DNA from: Oceanivirga salmonicida
GTDB lineage: Bacteria > Fusobacteriota > Fusobacteriia > Fusobacteriales > Leptotrichiaceae
Assembly: GCF_001517915.1 (NCBI RefSeq)
Contig: NZ_LOQI01000006.1
Span: forward strand, 1-48,372
DNA: 48,372 nt
Direction of reading: 5' to 3'
Shown here in pieces: positions 35,051 through 44,054 of this stretch; positions within the stretch are counted from its first letter, which is position 1; every line of letters begins with the position of its first letter. Below the pieces are notes generated by a model. That model was not told the origin of the DNA, ran no database searches, and was given only the letters and a program-made list of their open reading frames with translations. The position numbers were made by a program, and so were the translations under genes.

Positions 35051-38000
35051 ATGGGAATTAAGGAAAAGATGAAATGGCTTAAAAAGTCATTAAAGAATAA
35101 AAAAAGTGTAACACTAGGATTAATGATATCATTTTTGATTAGTGGTAATTTATCAGTAGCAGCACCAGGTGAAAAAATTGGTGGACAAAACAATACTGCT
35201 ACAGGAGAAAATTCAGGTGTAGTAGCAGGGAATTCAAATACTGCTAGTGGTGTTTCTACTTCAGTAGTAGGTGGAGCATCAAATAAAGCTAATGGAGAAA
35301 GTTCATCTATAGTGGGTGGATTCAAAAATACTGCTGATGGTGAAAAATCAGGAATAATTGGCGGGTCTACAAACGCTACAACAGGTAGATATTCAGGTGT
35401 TTTAGGTGGAGCATCAAATAAAGCTAATGGAGAAAGTTCATCTGTAGTGAGTGGATTCAAAAATACTGCTGATGGCGAAAAATCAGGAATAATTGGAGGG
35501 TCTACAAATATTACAAAAGGTAGATATTCAGGTGTTTTAGGTGGAGTATTAAATAAAGCTAATGGAGAAGCTTCAACAGTAGTAGGTGGAGCAAAAAATA
35601 CTTCTGATGGGAAATTTTCATCAGTATTAGGTGGAGAAAATAATAAGGCTGAAGGAGTAGATTCAGCTGTAGTAGGTGGATCAACAAATACTGCCAAAGG
35701 AGTTAGATCAATAGTTTTAGGTGGTGGTTTAAATATAGCCGAAGGACAAGATTCAGCGGTACTTGCTGGAGGAAATGCTGGAGCTCCTAATATAGTTAAA
35801 GGGGAAAATTCAGTAATAGCAGGTGGAGCTGGTAATATTGTCGAAGCAGTGGGAAATTCTGGAATATTTGCTGGTTATAAAAATAAAGTTGAAAAAGCAG
35901 ATTCTGTAGTATTAGGAGGATATGATAATATTACTGCAGGAGATCGTACCGCAATAGTAGCTGGTATTCATAATAGAGTTTCAGGGACTTATTCAACAGC
36001 CTTAGGTGGAGTAAATAATGCAGTAACAGGATCACATTCAAGTGCGATAGCAGGAACTCAAAATAAGGTTTCAGGAATTACGTCAGTTGTGTTAGGAGGA
36101 CTGAAAAATGATGCTAGTGGAAACAGAACTGTAATATTAGGTGGAGATACTAATACAGCTTCAGGAACTCATTCTGTAGTAATGGGAGGATCAAAAAATA
36201 CTTCTAGTGGGAAATTTTCATCAGTAATAGGTGGTATAGGAAATCAAGCAATTGGGGCTTCGACTTCAGTAATAGGTGGTTATCAAAATAGAGCTGAAGG
36301 ACAAGATTCAGCAGTACTTGGTGGTGGAAATGGAAATAATCCAAATGTTACAAAGGGACATAATTCAGTAGTAGCTGGTGGAGCAGGTAATGTTGTTGAT
36401 ACGACTGGAGAAAACTCTGGAATATTTGGTGGTTATAAAAATAAAACTGAAAAAGTAGGTTCAGTAGTATTAGGTGGATTAACAAATACGGCTAGTGGAG
36501 AACGTTCATCAGTATTGGCTGGTTCAAGTAATAAAGCTTCAGGAAGCCATGCGTCAGTAGTAGGTGGTGCAGGTAACAAATCTGAAGGAGTATCATCAGT
36601 AGTAATAGGTGGAACAAAAAATACGGTTAGTGGTAATCATTCTGCTATAATTGGTGGTGTAAAAAGTACTGTTGCTGGAATTCAAAGTGTTTCAGTAGGT
36701 TCAGAAAATAAAATAGATAAAGATAAATCAATTGCTATAGGTCATAAAGCACATGCTAAAAATGAAAATTCATATGCATTTGGTAATGAAGTAGTATCAG
36801 AAGGAAAAAATTCATTTGCTATAGGACATAAAGCTAAATCAGTAGGAGAATATTCATTTGCAGTTGGTAATGAAGCAATATCAGAAGGTTTAGATTCATT
36901 TGCATTAGGTAAAAAAGCTACTTCAAAAGATGCAAATTCATTTGCACTTGGTACTGAATCAGAAGCTAAGAAGCAAAAATCATTTGCATTAGGGTATCAA
37001 GCTAAAACAGATGGAGATAGTGCATATGCATTAGGTGCTGAATCAAAAGCAACTGCACAAAACGCATTTGCTATAGGGTATAATGCACAAGCAAAAGGAG
37101 ATAGTTCTTATGCTTTAGGTAATGCTTCAATTGCAAGTAAAAAATATGCTTATGCTTTAGGTATAGGTGCGAATGCACAAGAAGAAGAGTCATATGCTAT
37201 AGGACATAATGCAGTAGCAACAAAGAAAAAAGCATTAGCAATAGGTAATGATTCACATGCTAAAGGAGAAAGTGCAGTAGCATTAGGAACTTCGGCAACA
37301 ACAGCATTAGATAATGCAGTAGCATTAGGTTCTGAAACAATTGCAGACGTTGATAAAGGTGTAGCAGGACATGATTTCTTAAAAGATGCAGCTAGTACAG
37401 AAACTGGCGGAGTTTGGAGTGCAACACATGCAGCAGTATCAGTAGGTAAGGCAGATGGAACTGTAACAAGACAAATAAATGGAGTGGCAGCTGGTACTAA
37501 AGATTCAGATGCAGTAAATGTGGCTCAAATTAAAGCATTAAAAATAGGAAAAGGTAAAATTGATGAAAACGACCCAGATAATGATAAAACTGTAACAGGT
37601 AAAACAGTATTTGACTATGTTAAAAATCAAGGATTAACATTTACAGGAAATGTAGGTTCAGAAGCAATAAAATTAGGAGAATCATTTGCAATAGAAGGAA
37701 CATTAGCAGCAGGAGAAGCAAGTTCATCTAAAAATGTAACAACAAAAGTAAATGGTAAAAAATTAGAAATACTAATAGCAGAAAAACCTAAATTTGAAGA
37801 AGTAGAAGCAGGAACTGGAGCAAATAAAGTTATTATAGGTGAAAATAAAATTTCATTAGGTGGTAATACATATATAACAAGTGATGGAGTAGATGCGAAT
37901 AATAAGAAAATTGCAAATGTTGCTGATGGTGTTGATGCTAAAGATGCAGTAAATAAGGGTCAATTAGATAAAATTAAGGATGAATTAGAAAAATCAGCTA

Positions 38001-39742
38001 AAGATTCAGTAGTAGTTAAACAAGTTGATGGAGAAACAAAAGTAACTAAGAATACTAATGGAAATGTTAATGAATATACTGTAGGATTAGCAGATTCTGT
38101 AAAAAGTGATATTGCTAAAATAGGTAAAGGTAAAGTAGAAGCTGGAGACCAAAATACAGTAACAGGAGATACAGTACATAAAGCTCTTAAAGATAATGTA
38201 GGTAAATTAGTAGACGTAACTTCAAAAGATGAAACAGTAAAAGTTGTAACAACTACTAAAGATGGTAAGAAAACATTTGATTTAGCAGTAAATAAAGAGA
38301 AGTTAGCAGAAGACTTTGCTAAAAAAGATGCAAGTAACTTAAATGATGACAATGTAAAACAATGGGCTGAAAAATTAAGTAAAGATGCTAATATTGCAAC
38401 ACTAGATGCAGCAAAACCAAGATTAGTAACTGACAAACAAGTTCATGATTATGTTAAAAAGACTGCAAGTGGTTTAGTTGACGTAAAAGAAAAACCAAAT
38501 TCAGGTATAGAAGTAATTGCTGATGGACCAGATGCAACTGGTAAGAAAACATTTACAGTAGGATTAGATGCACCAACTAAAGAAAAAGTTGATAAAATAG
38601 GAGATGGAGTAATTTCGGATACAGACCCTAAAAAAGATCATACAGTAACAGGAAAGGCAGTACATGATTATGTTAAAGATAATGCCATCAAAAAAGATGG
38701 AAGTAATCTTACAGTAAATGAAGTAACAAATCTTTCTAAAAAACTTGTAGGTGTAACTTCAGAGGATAAGTCATTAAATGTTGTTACAAAAACTAATGGA
38801 GCTGGAAAAGTAATATATGATTTAGCCGTAGATAAAGATGAATTAGCAAAAGATTTTGCTAAAAAAGATGCAAGCAATATAGATGATGCAGCAAAGGTTA
38901 AATGGAGAGAAAAATTAGGTGTTGGAACTGGTAAAATAGTAAAGGGAGATCAAAATACAGTAACAGGAGATACAGTACATAAACACTTGAAAGATAATTA
39001 TTATGATAGAAAAGATATTGATAATAAGTTAGGTAAAATAGGAGCAGAAACAGGAAAATTAAGTGGTGGAATAGCAACGTCAATGGCTATGGGTAATATA
39101 CCACAAGTAAGTGATAGACATTTATTCTCAATAGGAGCAGGTGGAGCTTATTATAATAAAACTGGTGGATTTGCTTTAGGTGTAAGTGGTACAATACCAT
39201 CAAGAAGATTTATATATAAAGTAAGTGCTGGTGTAGATACTAAAAAATCTTGGGGAGTAGCAGCAGGAGTAAATGTTAATTTATTCCCTGAAAAGAAAAA
39301 GAATATGGTTAAAACTACAATAGTTAAAGAAATACCAAAAGAAGAATTAGATAGATTAAAACAAGAAGTTAAAAATGAAATATTAAATGAAATGAAAAAA
39401 TCAATTAAATTTACTATAAAAGACTTCGATTTAGATAAATATAATTTAAAAGCAGAACAAATAGCAAAACTTGAAACTATAGTAGAAGTTATAAATGCAA
39501 ATTATGATGGAACAACAATAGAAATTATAGGGTATACAGATAGAGCATATACAGAACAATATAATTTAGATTTAGGATTAAGAAGAGCAGTTTCAGTTAG
39601 AAAGAAATTAATTGACTTAGGATTAAGCAAGAATGTAAACATAGAAATAAGATCAAGAGCATTTAATGAAATTAACGATGGTAATAGAAAAGATTTAAGA
39701 AGAGTAGAAGTATTAATCAATAATTTTGATATATACAATTAA
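35051..39742 (+). CDS. Giant trimeric autotransporter adhesin (YadA-like) with C-terminal OmpA domain
   Basis: 1563 residues. Long signal peptide (about 1-39, SVTLGLMISFLISGNLSVAA). Head 1 (about 50-545): 15-residue units with a GG-xxN-xAxGxxSxV pattern. Head 2 (about 545-770): 14-residue YadA units such as SFAIGHKAKSVGEY. Neck motifs DAVNVAQIKAL (near 820) and DAVNKGQLDKI lead to a coiled stalk with repeated GDQNTVTGDTVHK. The YadA anchor (about 1335-1413, GKLSGGIATSMAMGNIPQVS to GVAAGVNVNLF) is followed by a linker helix and an OmpA/MotB domain (about 1450-1563: IIGYTDRAYTEQYNLDLGLR then RAVSVRKKL). The ATG at 35051 follows AAGGGAG; a TTG at 35024 in frame is less likely. Confidence 0.9.
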   Translation: MGIKEKMKWLKKSLKNKKSVTLGLMISFLISGNLSVAAPGEKIGGQNNTATGENSGVVAGNSNTASGVSTSVVGGASNKANGESSSIVGGFKNTADGEKSGIIGGSTNATTGRYSGVLGGASNKANGESSSVVSGFKNTADGEKSGIIGGSTNITKGRYSGVLGGVLNKANGEASTVVGGAKNTSDGKFSSVLGGENNKAEGVDSAVVGGSTNTAKGVRSIVLGGGLNIAEGQDSAVLAGGNAGAPNIVKGENSVIAGGAGNIVEAVGNSGIFAGYKNKVEKADSVVLGGYDNITAGDRTAIVAGIHNRVSGTYSTALGGVNNAVTGSHSSAIAGTQNKVSGITSVVLGGLKNDASGNRTVILGGDTNTASGTHSVVMGGSKNTSSGKFSSVIGGIGNQAIGASTSVIGGYQNRAEGQDSAVLGGGNGNNPNVTKGHNSVVAGGAGNVVDTTGENSGIFGGYKNKTEKVGSVVLGGLTNTASGERSSVLAGSSNKASGSHASVVGGAGNKSEGVSSVVIGGTKNTVSGNHSAIIGGVKSTVAGIQSVSVGSENKIDKDKSIAIGHKAHAKNENSYAFGNEVVSEGKNSFAIGHKAKSVGEYSFAVGNEAISEGLDSFALGKKATSKDANSFALGTESEAKKQKSFALGYQAKTDGDSAYALGAESKATAQNAFAIGYNAQAKGDSSYALGNASIASKKYAYALGIGANAQEEESYAIGHNAVATKKKALAIGNDSHAKGESAVALGTSATTALDNAVALGSETIADVDKGVAGHDFLKDAASTETGGVWSATHAAVSVGKADGTVTRQINGVAAGTKDSDAVNVAQIKALKIGKGKIDENDPDNDKTVTGKTVFDYVKNQGLTFTGNVGSEAIKLGESFAIEGTLAAGEASSSKNVTTKVNGKKLEILIAEKPKFEEVEAGTGANKVIIGENKISLGGNTYITSDGVDANNKKIANVADGVDAKDAVNKGQLDKIKDELEKSAKDSVVVKQVDGETKVTKNTNGNVNEYTVGLADSVKSDIAKIGKGKVEAGDQNTVTGDTVHKALKDNVGKLVDVTSKDETVKVVTTTKDGKKTFDLAVNKEKLAEDFAKKDASNLNDDNVKQWAEKLSKDANIATLDAAKPRLVTDKQVHDYVKKTASGLVDVKEKPNSGIEVIADGPDATGKKTFTVGLDAPTKEKVDKIGDGVISDTDPKKDHTVTGKAVHDYVKDNAIKKDGSNLTVNEVTNLSKKLVGVTSEDKSLNVVTKTNGAGKVIYDLAVDKDELAKDFAKKDASNIDDAAKVKWREKLGVGTGKIVKGDQNTVTGDTVHKHLKDNYYDRKDIDNKLGKIGAETGKLSGGIATSMAMGNIPQVSDRHLFSIGAGGAYYNKTGGFALGVSGTIPSRRFIYKVSAGVDTKKSWGVAAGVNVNLFPEKKKNMVKTTIVKEIPKEELDRLKQEVKNEILNEMKKSIKFTIKDFDLDKYNLKAEQIAKLETIVEVINANYDGTTIEIIGYTDRAYTEQYNLDLGLRRAVSVRKKLIDLGLSKNVNIEIRSRAFNEINDGNRKDLRRVEVLINNFDIYN
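35271..35540 (+). repeat. Two 135-bp direct repeats in the adhesin head
   Basis: 35271-35405 and 35406-35540 are near-identical tandem copies, each coding three 15-residue head units (GGASNKANGESSS..., GFKNTADGEKSG..., GGSTN...TGRYSGVL). A third, more diverged start of the unit follows (GGVLNKANGE). Two longer related blocks recur further on (EGQDSAVL...GIFAGYKNK and EGQDSAVL...GIFGGYKNK, around 35745-35890 and 36295-36440). Confidence 0.8.
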
Positions 39743-39759
39743 AGTTTATTTTCATGGGG

Positions 39760-39798
39760 TTAGGGAATATGTTTAGGCATACTCCCTAATTCTTTTTT
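39760..39798 (+). terminator. Terminator of the adhesin gene
   Basis: TTAGGGA (39760-39766) pairs with TCCCTAA (39783-39789), and TATG (39768-39771) with CATA (39778-39781), leaving one mismatch and a six-base loop; TTCTTTTTTT follows. Confidence 0.8.
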
Positions 39799-39800
39799 TA

Positions 39801-39831
39801 TTTGGTAAAATTTTATGCCATTTTTACCAAA
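39801..39831. promoter_or_regulatory. Inverted repeat, likely operator of the GNB/LNB cluster
   Basis: TTTGGTAAAA (39801-39810) and its exact complement TTTTACCAAA (39822-39831) with an 11-base spacer, ending nine bases before the -35 box. A dimeric regulator contacting two turns of the helix could bind; the LacI gene at the end of the cluster is one candidate, a global sugar regulator another. Confidence 0.5.
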
Positions 39832-39840
39832 ATATAACTA

Positions 39841-39868
39841 TTGTTATTTATGATTATGGGGTTATAAT
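39841..39868 (+). promoter_or_regulatory. Promoter of the GNB/LNB utilisation cluster
   Basis: TTGTTA (39841-39846), 16-base spacer, TATAAT (39863-39868), 44 bases before the phosphorylase ATG. Confidence 0.6.
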
Positions 39869-39912
39869 AATAAAAACGAGAGAAATATGTAGAAAGAATA
39901 AGGAGACCAATT

Positions 39913-42090
39913 ATGTCAACAGGAAGAGTAACATTACCTATAGAAGAAGGTAGAGAAGAACTTGTGAAAGAACTTATAAGTTTATGGAAAACTGATGCTA
40001 TAAGAAATAGTGATGGTACAAAATTAAATGAATATTTTGAAAAGCTAAATCAAATGGTTTATGCTACATATTTTGTTGCTAGGGGAGACCAAGAATGGGT
40101 TACAAAAAATCCTAGTGAAATAATAAATGCTGCTCTTATGAGTGAGAGAAATATAGCGTATGATAAAGTTTTAAAAATTGATATTTTAAAGGGTTATTAC
40201 AAAGAACAATTAGAAATAAACGAAAGTAAAGAAGCCTTAGATTTACTTGAAGTTATAAATAGAACTGCGGGAGAATACTTACCAAAAAGTGATTATTATT
40301 ATGAAAATGGTTATGTAGTAATTACTAATGCTACTAAATTTAATGAATATACAGTAAATTTTTTAGCAAAGCAAGTTTGGGATATAACTCATATGTATAA
40401 TCATTTAACTAATAATTGGACTACAGGTAAAAGTACACCTTTTGATGCAGTTTATGAAAAGAGTAGTAAACATATGATAGAAAATTTAGAAAAATGGTTA
40501 AATGAAAAAGAAAATGTTGATATAGTAAGATTTACAACATTCTTTTATCATTTTATGGTTATGTATGATGATAAAAAAAGACAAAAATATGGAGATTGGT
40601 TTGGGTATAGTGGCACAGCAAGTGTTGCTATGTTTAAAAGATTTGAAAAAGAAAAGAAATATAAATTAAAATTAGAGGATATTATAGATGGTGGATTTTA
40701 TAACAATCAATTTAGAAATCCGACAAAGCAGTTTTTAGATTATATAGATATACTTACTAAATTTGTAAGTGAAAAAGCTAAAACATTGGTAAATTTAGTG
40801 CATAAATATAATAAAAAAGCAATAATGTTTGTAGGAGACAACTGGATAGGTATAGAACCATATTCTAAAACTTTTAAAAATATAGGCTTAGATGGTGTTG
40901 TAGGGTCTGCAGAATGTGGTGTAGATATTAGAATGGTGTCTGATATGCAAGATTTAAGTATTAAAGAAATTAGGTTTTTACCATATTTATTCCCAGATGT
41001 ATTTAATAAAACAGGGCAAGCTTTAAAAGAAATGAAATTTAATTGGCTTAGAATGAGACGGGCTATGTTAGTTAAAAATGTTGATAGAATAGGTTTTGGT
41101 GGTTATTTAAGTTTAGCAAATGAAGAAGAAGGTTTTACTAAATATGTAGAGAAAATTTGTAATGAATTTAGACAAATACATGATATTACTAATGGAACTG
41201 AGAGTAAAAAATTAAATAAAAAAGTAGGGATACTTAATAGTTGGGGTAAACTTAAAACTTGGCAGGCAAATAGAACAGGTCATGCTAGTGGAAATTATGA
41301 AAATTATATATATATAGGAGCATTAGAAGCTCTATCAGGTTTACCAATAGACATTGAATTTATTAATTTTGATGATGTTAGAAATAAGGAAAAATTAAAT
41401 GAATTTGGTCTAATAATAAATGTTGGTCGTGAGAATACAGCATTTATAGGAAATGAAAATTGGTTAGATGAAAAAGTTATAAGTAATTTAAGAGAATTTG
41501 TTTATAATGGGTCAAGTATAATTGGTATAGGAGATCCAAGTGCATGTCATAAATTTAGGGGGACACATTTTAGTTTAGCCGACATATTTGGTTTAGATAA
41601 AGAAGTGGGGAATACTCTACAATATTCTAAATATGAACAATCAAAAGAAAAGATATTAAATAAACATTATATATTCAATAATTTGTCTGAAACCGAGATA
41701 CTAGCTAGTAGTATTTATGATAAAAATGATGATTATATTTATAGAATAAATGATAATTTAAATATATTAGCTAGTTCTCATTACAGTATAAAAATTGCTT
41801 GTAATGAATATGGAAAAGGGAGAGCAGTTTACTTTAATTCAAGTAATTATAGTTTGTTGAATAATAAAATCTTATTTAATGCAATATTATGGGCAACAAA
41901 AAATGAAAATGCTAAAATTTATTTAAGTGATAATAAAAATGTTGAAGTATATGAATTTGAAAAGGTTAATAAGTTAGCGGTGATAAATAATAGTGAAGAA
42001 AAGCAAATAAGTAAAATTTTATTAAAAGGAGAAGTTAAATTTGAACTTAATTTAGGTTCTGGAGAAATAAGATGGGTAGATATAAATTAA
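39913..42090 (+). CDS. gnpA: 1,3-beta-galactosyl-N-acetylhexosamine phosphorylase (GH112)
   Basis: 725 residues. Phosphorolyses galacto-N-biose and lacto-N-biose, the core disaccharides of mucin O-glycans and milk oligosaccharides, to galactose-1-phosphate and GalNAc or GlcNAc, in the cytoplasm. The sequence opens GRVTLPIEEGREELVKELIS; the catalytic acid is D309 in MFVGDNWIGIEPYS, matching the position known in the bifidobacterial enzyme. Also GDWFGYSGTASVAMF and RMRRAMLVKNVDRIGFGGYL. Full family length. It heads an operon with two sugar permeases and a binding protein, implying import of the disaccharide by ABC transport. Confidence 0.93.
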   Translation: MSTGRVTLPIEEGREELVKELISLWKTDAIRNSDGTKLNEYFEKLNQMVYATYFVARGDQEWVTKNPSEIINAALMSERNIAYDKVLKIDILKGYYKEQLEINESKEALDLLEVINRTAGEYLPKSDYYYENGYVVITNATKFNEYTVNFLAKQVWDITHMYNHLTNNWTTGKSTPFDAVYEKSSKHMIENLEKWLNEKENVDIVRFTTFFYHFMVMYDDKKRQKYGDWFGYSGTASVAMFKRFEKEKKYKLKLEDIIDGGFYNNQFRNPTKQFLDYIDILTKFVSEKAKTLVNLVHKYNKKAIMFVGDNWIGIEPYSKTFKNIGLDGVVGSAECGVDIRMVSDMQDLSIKEIRFLPYLFPDVFNKTGQALKEMKFNWLRMRRAMLVKNVDRIGFGGYLSLANEEEGFTKYVEKICNEFRQIHDITNGTESKKLNKKVGILNSWGKLKTWQANRTGHASGNYENYIYIGALEALSGLPIDIEFINFDDVRNKEKLNEFGLIINVGRENTAFIGNENWLDEKVISNLREFVYNGSSIIGIGDPSACHKFRGTHFSLADIFGLDKEVGNTLQYSKYEQSKEKILNKHYIFNNLSETEILASSIYDKNDDYIYRINDNLNILASSHYSIKIACNEYGKGRAVYFNSSNYSLLNNKILFNAILWATKNENAKIYLSDNKNVEVYEFEKVNKLAVINNSEEKQISKILLKGEVKFELNLGSGEIRWVDIN

Positions 42091-42108
42091 ATAATATAGG
42101 AGAAATAA

Positions 42109-42999
42109 ATGAAAAGAAATAAATCAAATACAATTTTTATTGTTTTATCACTATTACCTTCTTTAATAATTTATACAATATTTAAGGTGTTTCCTGTATT
42201 TAAAGTTTTTAAACTTTCCTTATATAAGTTATCAATATTATCTTTTAAGGAACAATTTGTAGGATTACATAATTTTAAGATTTTATTTCAAGATATGAAT
42301 TTTATTAGAGCATTTCAAAATTCAGTATTATTAATAGTATATGTAACTATTATAACTATAACCATATCACTTATATTTGCAAGTTTACTTGTTAATGCAA
42401 AGATAAAAGGCTCTAGTTTTTATAGAATAATATTTTATATACCAAGTATATTATCTATAGTTGTTATAGGTGGAATATTTTCTGCAATCTATGATACAAA
42501 TTTAGGACTTTTAAATTCTGTATTAAATGTATTTGGTTTAAGTGGACCTAAACTAGGTTGGCTAGGAGACCAAAGTATAGTTATTTATTCAGTTTTAATA
42601 GTAATGGTTTGGCAAGCATTAGGTTATTATATGGTTATGTATATGGCAGCAATGGCTTCTATACCAACTAATTTATATGAAGCAGCAGAAATAGATGGAG
42701 CAGGTAGAATAGTTAAATTTTTTAATGTAACTATACCCCTTATTTGGAGTAGTATAAGAACGACATTATCATTTTTTATAATTAGTAATATAAATATGAG
42801 CTTTTTAATAGTAACCATATTAACTAATGGTGGTCCTGATGGGGCTTCACAAGTTTTCTTAACATATATGTATAATCAAGCATATACAAATCAAAGTTAT
42901 GGTTATGGTATGGCAATAGGAGTAGTAGTTTTTATGTTTTCATTTATAATTTCTGCTATAGTAAGCCTTATTACTAAAAGAGATATATTGCAATATTAG
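42109..42999 (+). CDS. Sugar ABC transporter permease (MalF-like)
   Basis: 296 residues with six predicted membrane helices. The cytoplasmic EAA loop is clear (YEAAEIDGAGRIVKFFNVTI), which docks the ATPase. It begins 18 bases after the GH112 gene and precedes the second permease by 9 bases. The substrate, galacto-N-biose/lacto-N-biose, is inferred from context. No cognate ATPase is encoded in the cluster, so a shared MsmX/UgpC-type ATPase elsewhere must power it. Confidence 0.9.
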   Translation: MKRNKSNTIFIVLSLLPSLIIYTIFKVFPVFKVFKLSLYKLSILSFKEQFVGLHNFKILFQDMNFIRAFQNSVLLIVYVTIITITISLIFASLLVNAKIKGSSFYRIIFYIPSILSIVVIGGIFSAIYDTNLGLLNSVLNVFGLSGPKLGWLGDQSIVIYSVLIVMVWQALGYYMVMYMAAMASIPTNLYEAAEIDGAGRIVKFFNVTIPLIWSSIRTTLSFFIISNINMSFLIVTILTNGGPDGASQVFLTYMYNQAYTNQSYGYGMAIGVVVFMFSFIISAIVSLITKRDILQY

Positions 43000-43008
43000 G
43001 GAGATATT

Positions 43009-43878
43009 ATGAAGGTAGAAAAATTATATAGATTATTTATTTATGTAGTATTATTAGTATTTACTTTGTCTATACTAGTTCCTATTTTATGGGTATTTGT
43101 TGCATCTTTAAAACAAAATTCTGAATTTGTAGGAAATCCTTGGACATTACCTAAAAGTTTTTATTATCAAAATTTTATAGATGCATTTATAAAGGCTAAA
43201 ATGGGTGTATACTTCATGAATTCTGTAATAGTAACGGCATTATCACTATTTATATTAGTTATCACTGCTGTTCCAGCAGCTTATGTATTAGCAAGATTTG
43301 AATTTAAGGGAGCAAAACTACTTAAAACTTTTGTAAAAGCAGGTATGTTTATAGATATAAGTTATATAGTTATACCAATATTTTTGATACTTCTTAAAGG
43401 AGATAGGGCTTTAAAAGGTTTACAAATTATAAAATCAACATTTTTTTTGAATAGTTTGGTAATGTTATCTATAGTTTATGTATCAATGGCACTTCCATTT
43501 ACTATATATATATTAACAGGTTTTTTTGAAACTCTATCTAAATCTTATGAAGAAGCAGCATATATAGATGGTGCAAGTTATTTTATAACTATGATAAAGA
43601 TTATGACTCCTATGGCAAAGCCAAGTATAATAACAGTAATATTATTTAATTTTTTAGCATTTTGGAATGATTATATAATAGCATTAACATTAATGACAGG
43701 AGATAAGAGAACTCTCCCAGTAGGATTATTATCTCTTATGGCTTCAAGTAGAGAAGCAGCCAATTATGGTGTTTTATATGCAGGTATGGTTATAGCAATG
43801 CTACCTATATTAATTTTATATATGTTATTACAAAGTAAAATTACTCAAGGAATGTCTTTGGGAGGTTCTAAAGAATGA
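43009..43878 (+). CDS. Sugar ABC transporter permease (MalG-like)
   Basis: 289 residues, six membrane helices. EAA loop YEEAAYIDGASYFITMIKIM; the segment LPWTLPKSFYYQNFIDAF-like near the N-terminus (WTLPKSFYYQNFIDAF) is typical of MalG-type permeases. Partner of the preceding permease. Its stop overlaps the start of a 53-residue membrane protein (ATGA). Confidence 0.9.
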   Translation: MKVEKLYRLFIYVVLLVFTLSILVPILWVFVASLKQNSEFVGNPWTLPKSFYYQNFIDAFIKAKMGVYFMNSVIVTALSLFILVITAVPAAYVLARFEFKGAKLLKTFVKAGMFIDISYIVIPIFLILLKGDRALKGLQIIKSTFFLNSLVMLSIVYVSMALPFTIYILTGFFETLSKSYEEAAYIDGASYFITMIKIMTPMAKPSIITVILFNFLAFWNDYIIALTLMTGDKRTLPVGLLSLMASSREAANYGVLYAGMVIAMLPILILYMLLQSKITQGMSLGGSKE

Positions 43879-44036
43879 GAAAAGTAGAAAATTTATTAAA
43901 TTTAGTAATATTTATAATCTCTATGTTTATAATCCATTATGGTAATAGAGAAACTAGCTTGAAAAATTTATTAGTTATGCTAATAGGTATGTTTGGTGTG
44001 TTATATGTTTTATATAGATATAATAAAAGGTATTAA
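43875..44036 (+). CDS. 53-residue two-helix membrane protein of the GNB/LNB operon
   Basis: A short gene starting MRKVENLLNLVIFIISMFII and ending YVLYRYNKRY, with two membrane helices (about 7-21 and 31-47) joined by HYGNRETSLKN. Its ATG overlaps the permease stop and the binding-protein gene starts 18 bases later, so it is co-translated with the transporter. It resembles the small DUF6903-type proteins found in such operons (from memory, not searched). Role unknown, possibly a transporter subunit or regulator. Confidence 0.65.
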   Translation: MRKVENLLNLVIFIISMFIIHYGNRETSLKNLLVMLIGMFGVLYVLYRYNKRY

Positions 44037-44054
44037 AAGAAGGGGATGATTAAT

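Noticed and set aside
34972-35697. Long minus-strand reading frame (241 codons) rich in Pro, Ala and Phe, facing the adhesin gene
   Set aside because: It is the mirror of the adhesin's 15-residue head repeats; it has no ribosome site or promoter, and its repeats follow those of the sense gene.
35250-36700. Regularly spaced repeats that could suggest a CRISPR-like array
   Set aside because: The units are imperfect, in frame, have no spacers and encode adhesin head motifs.
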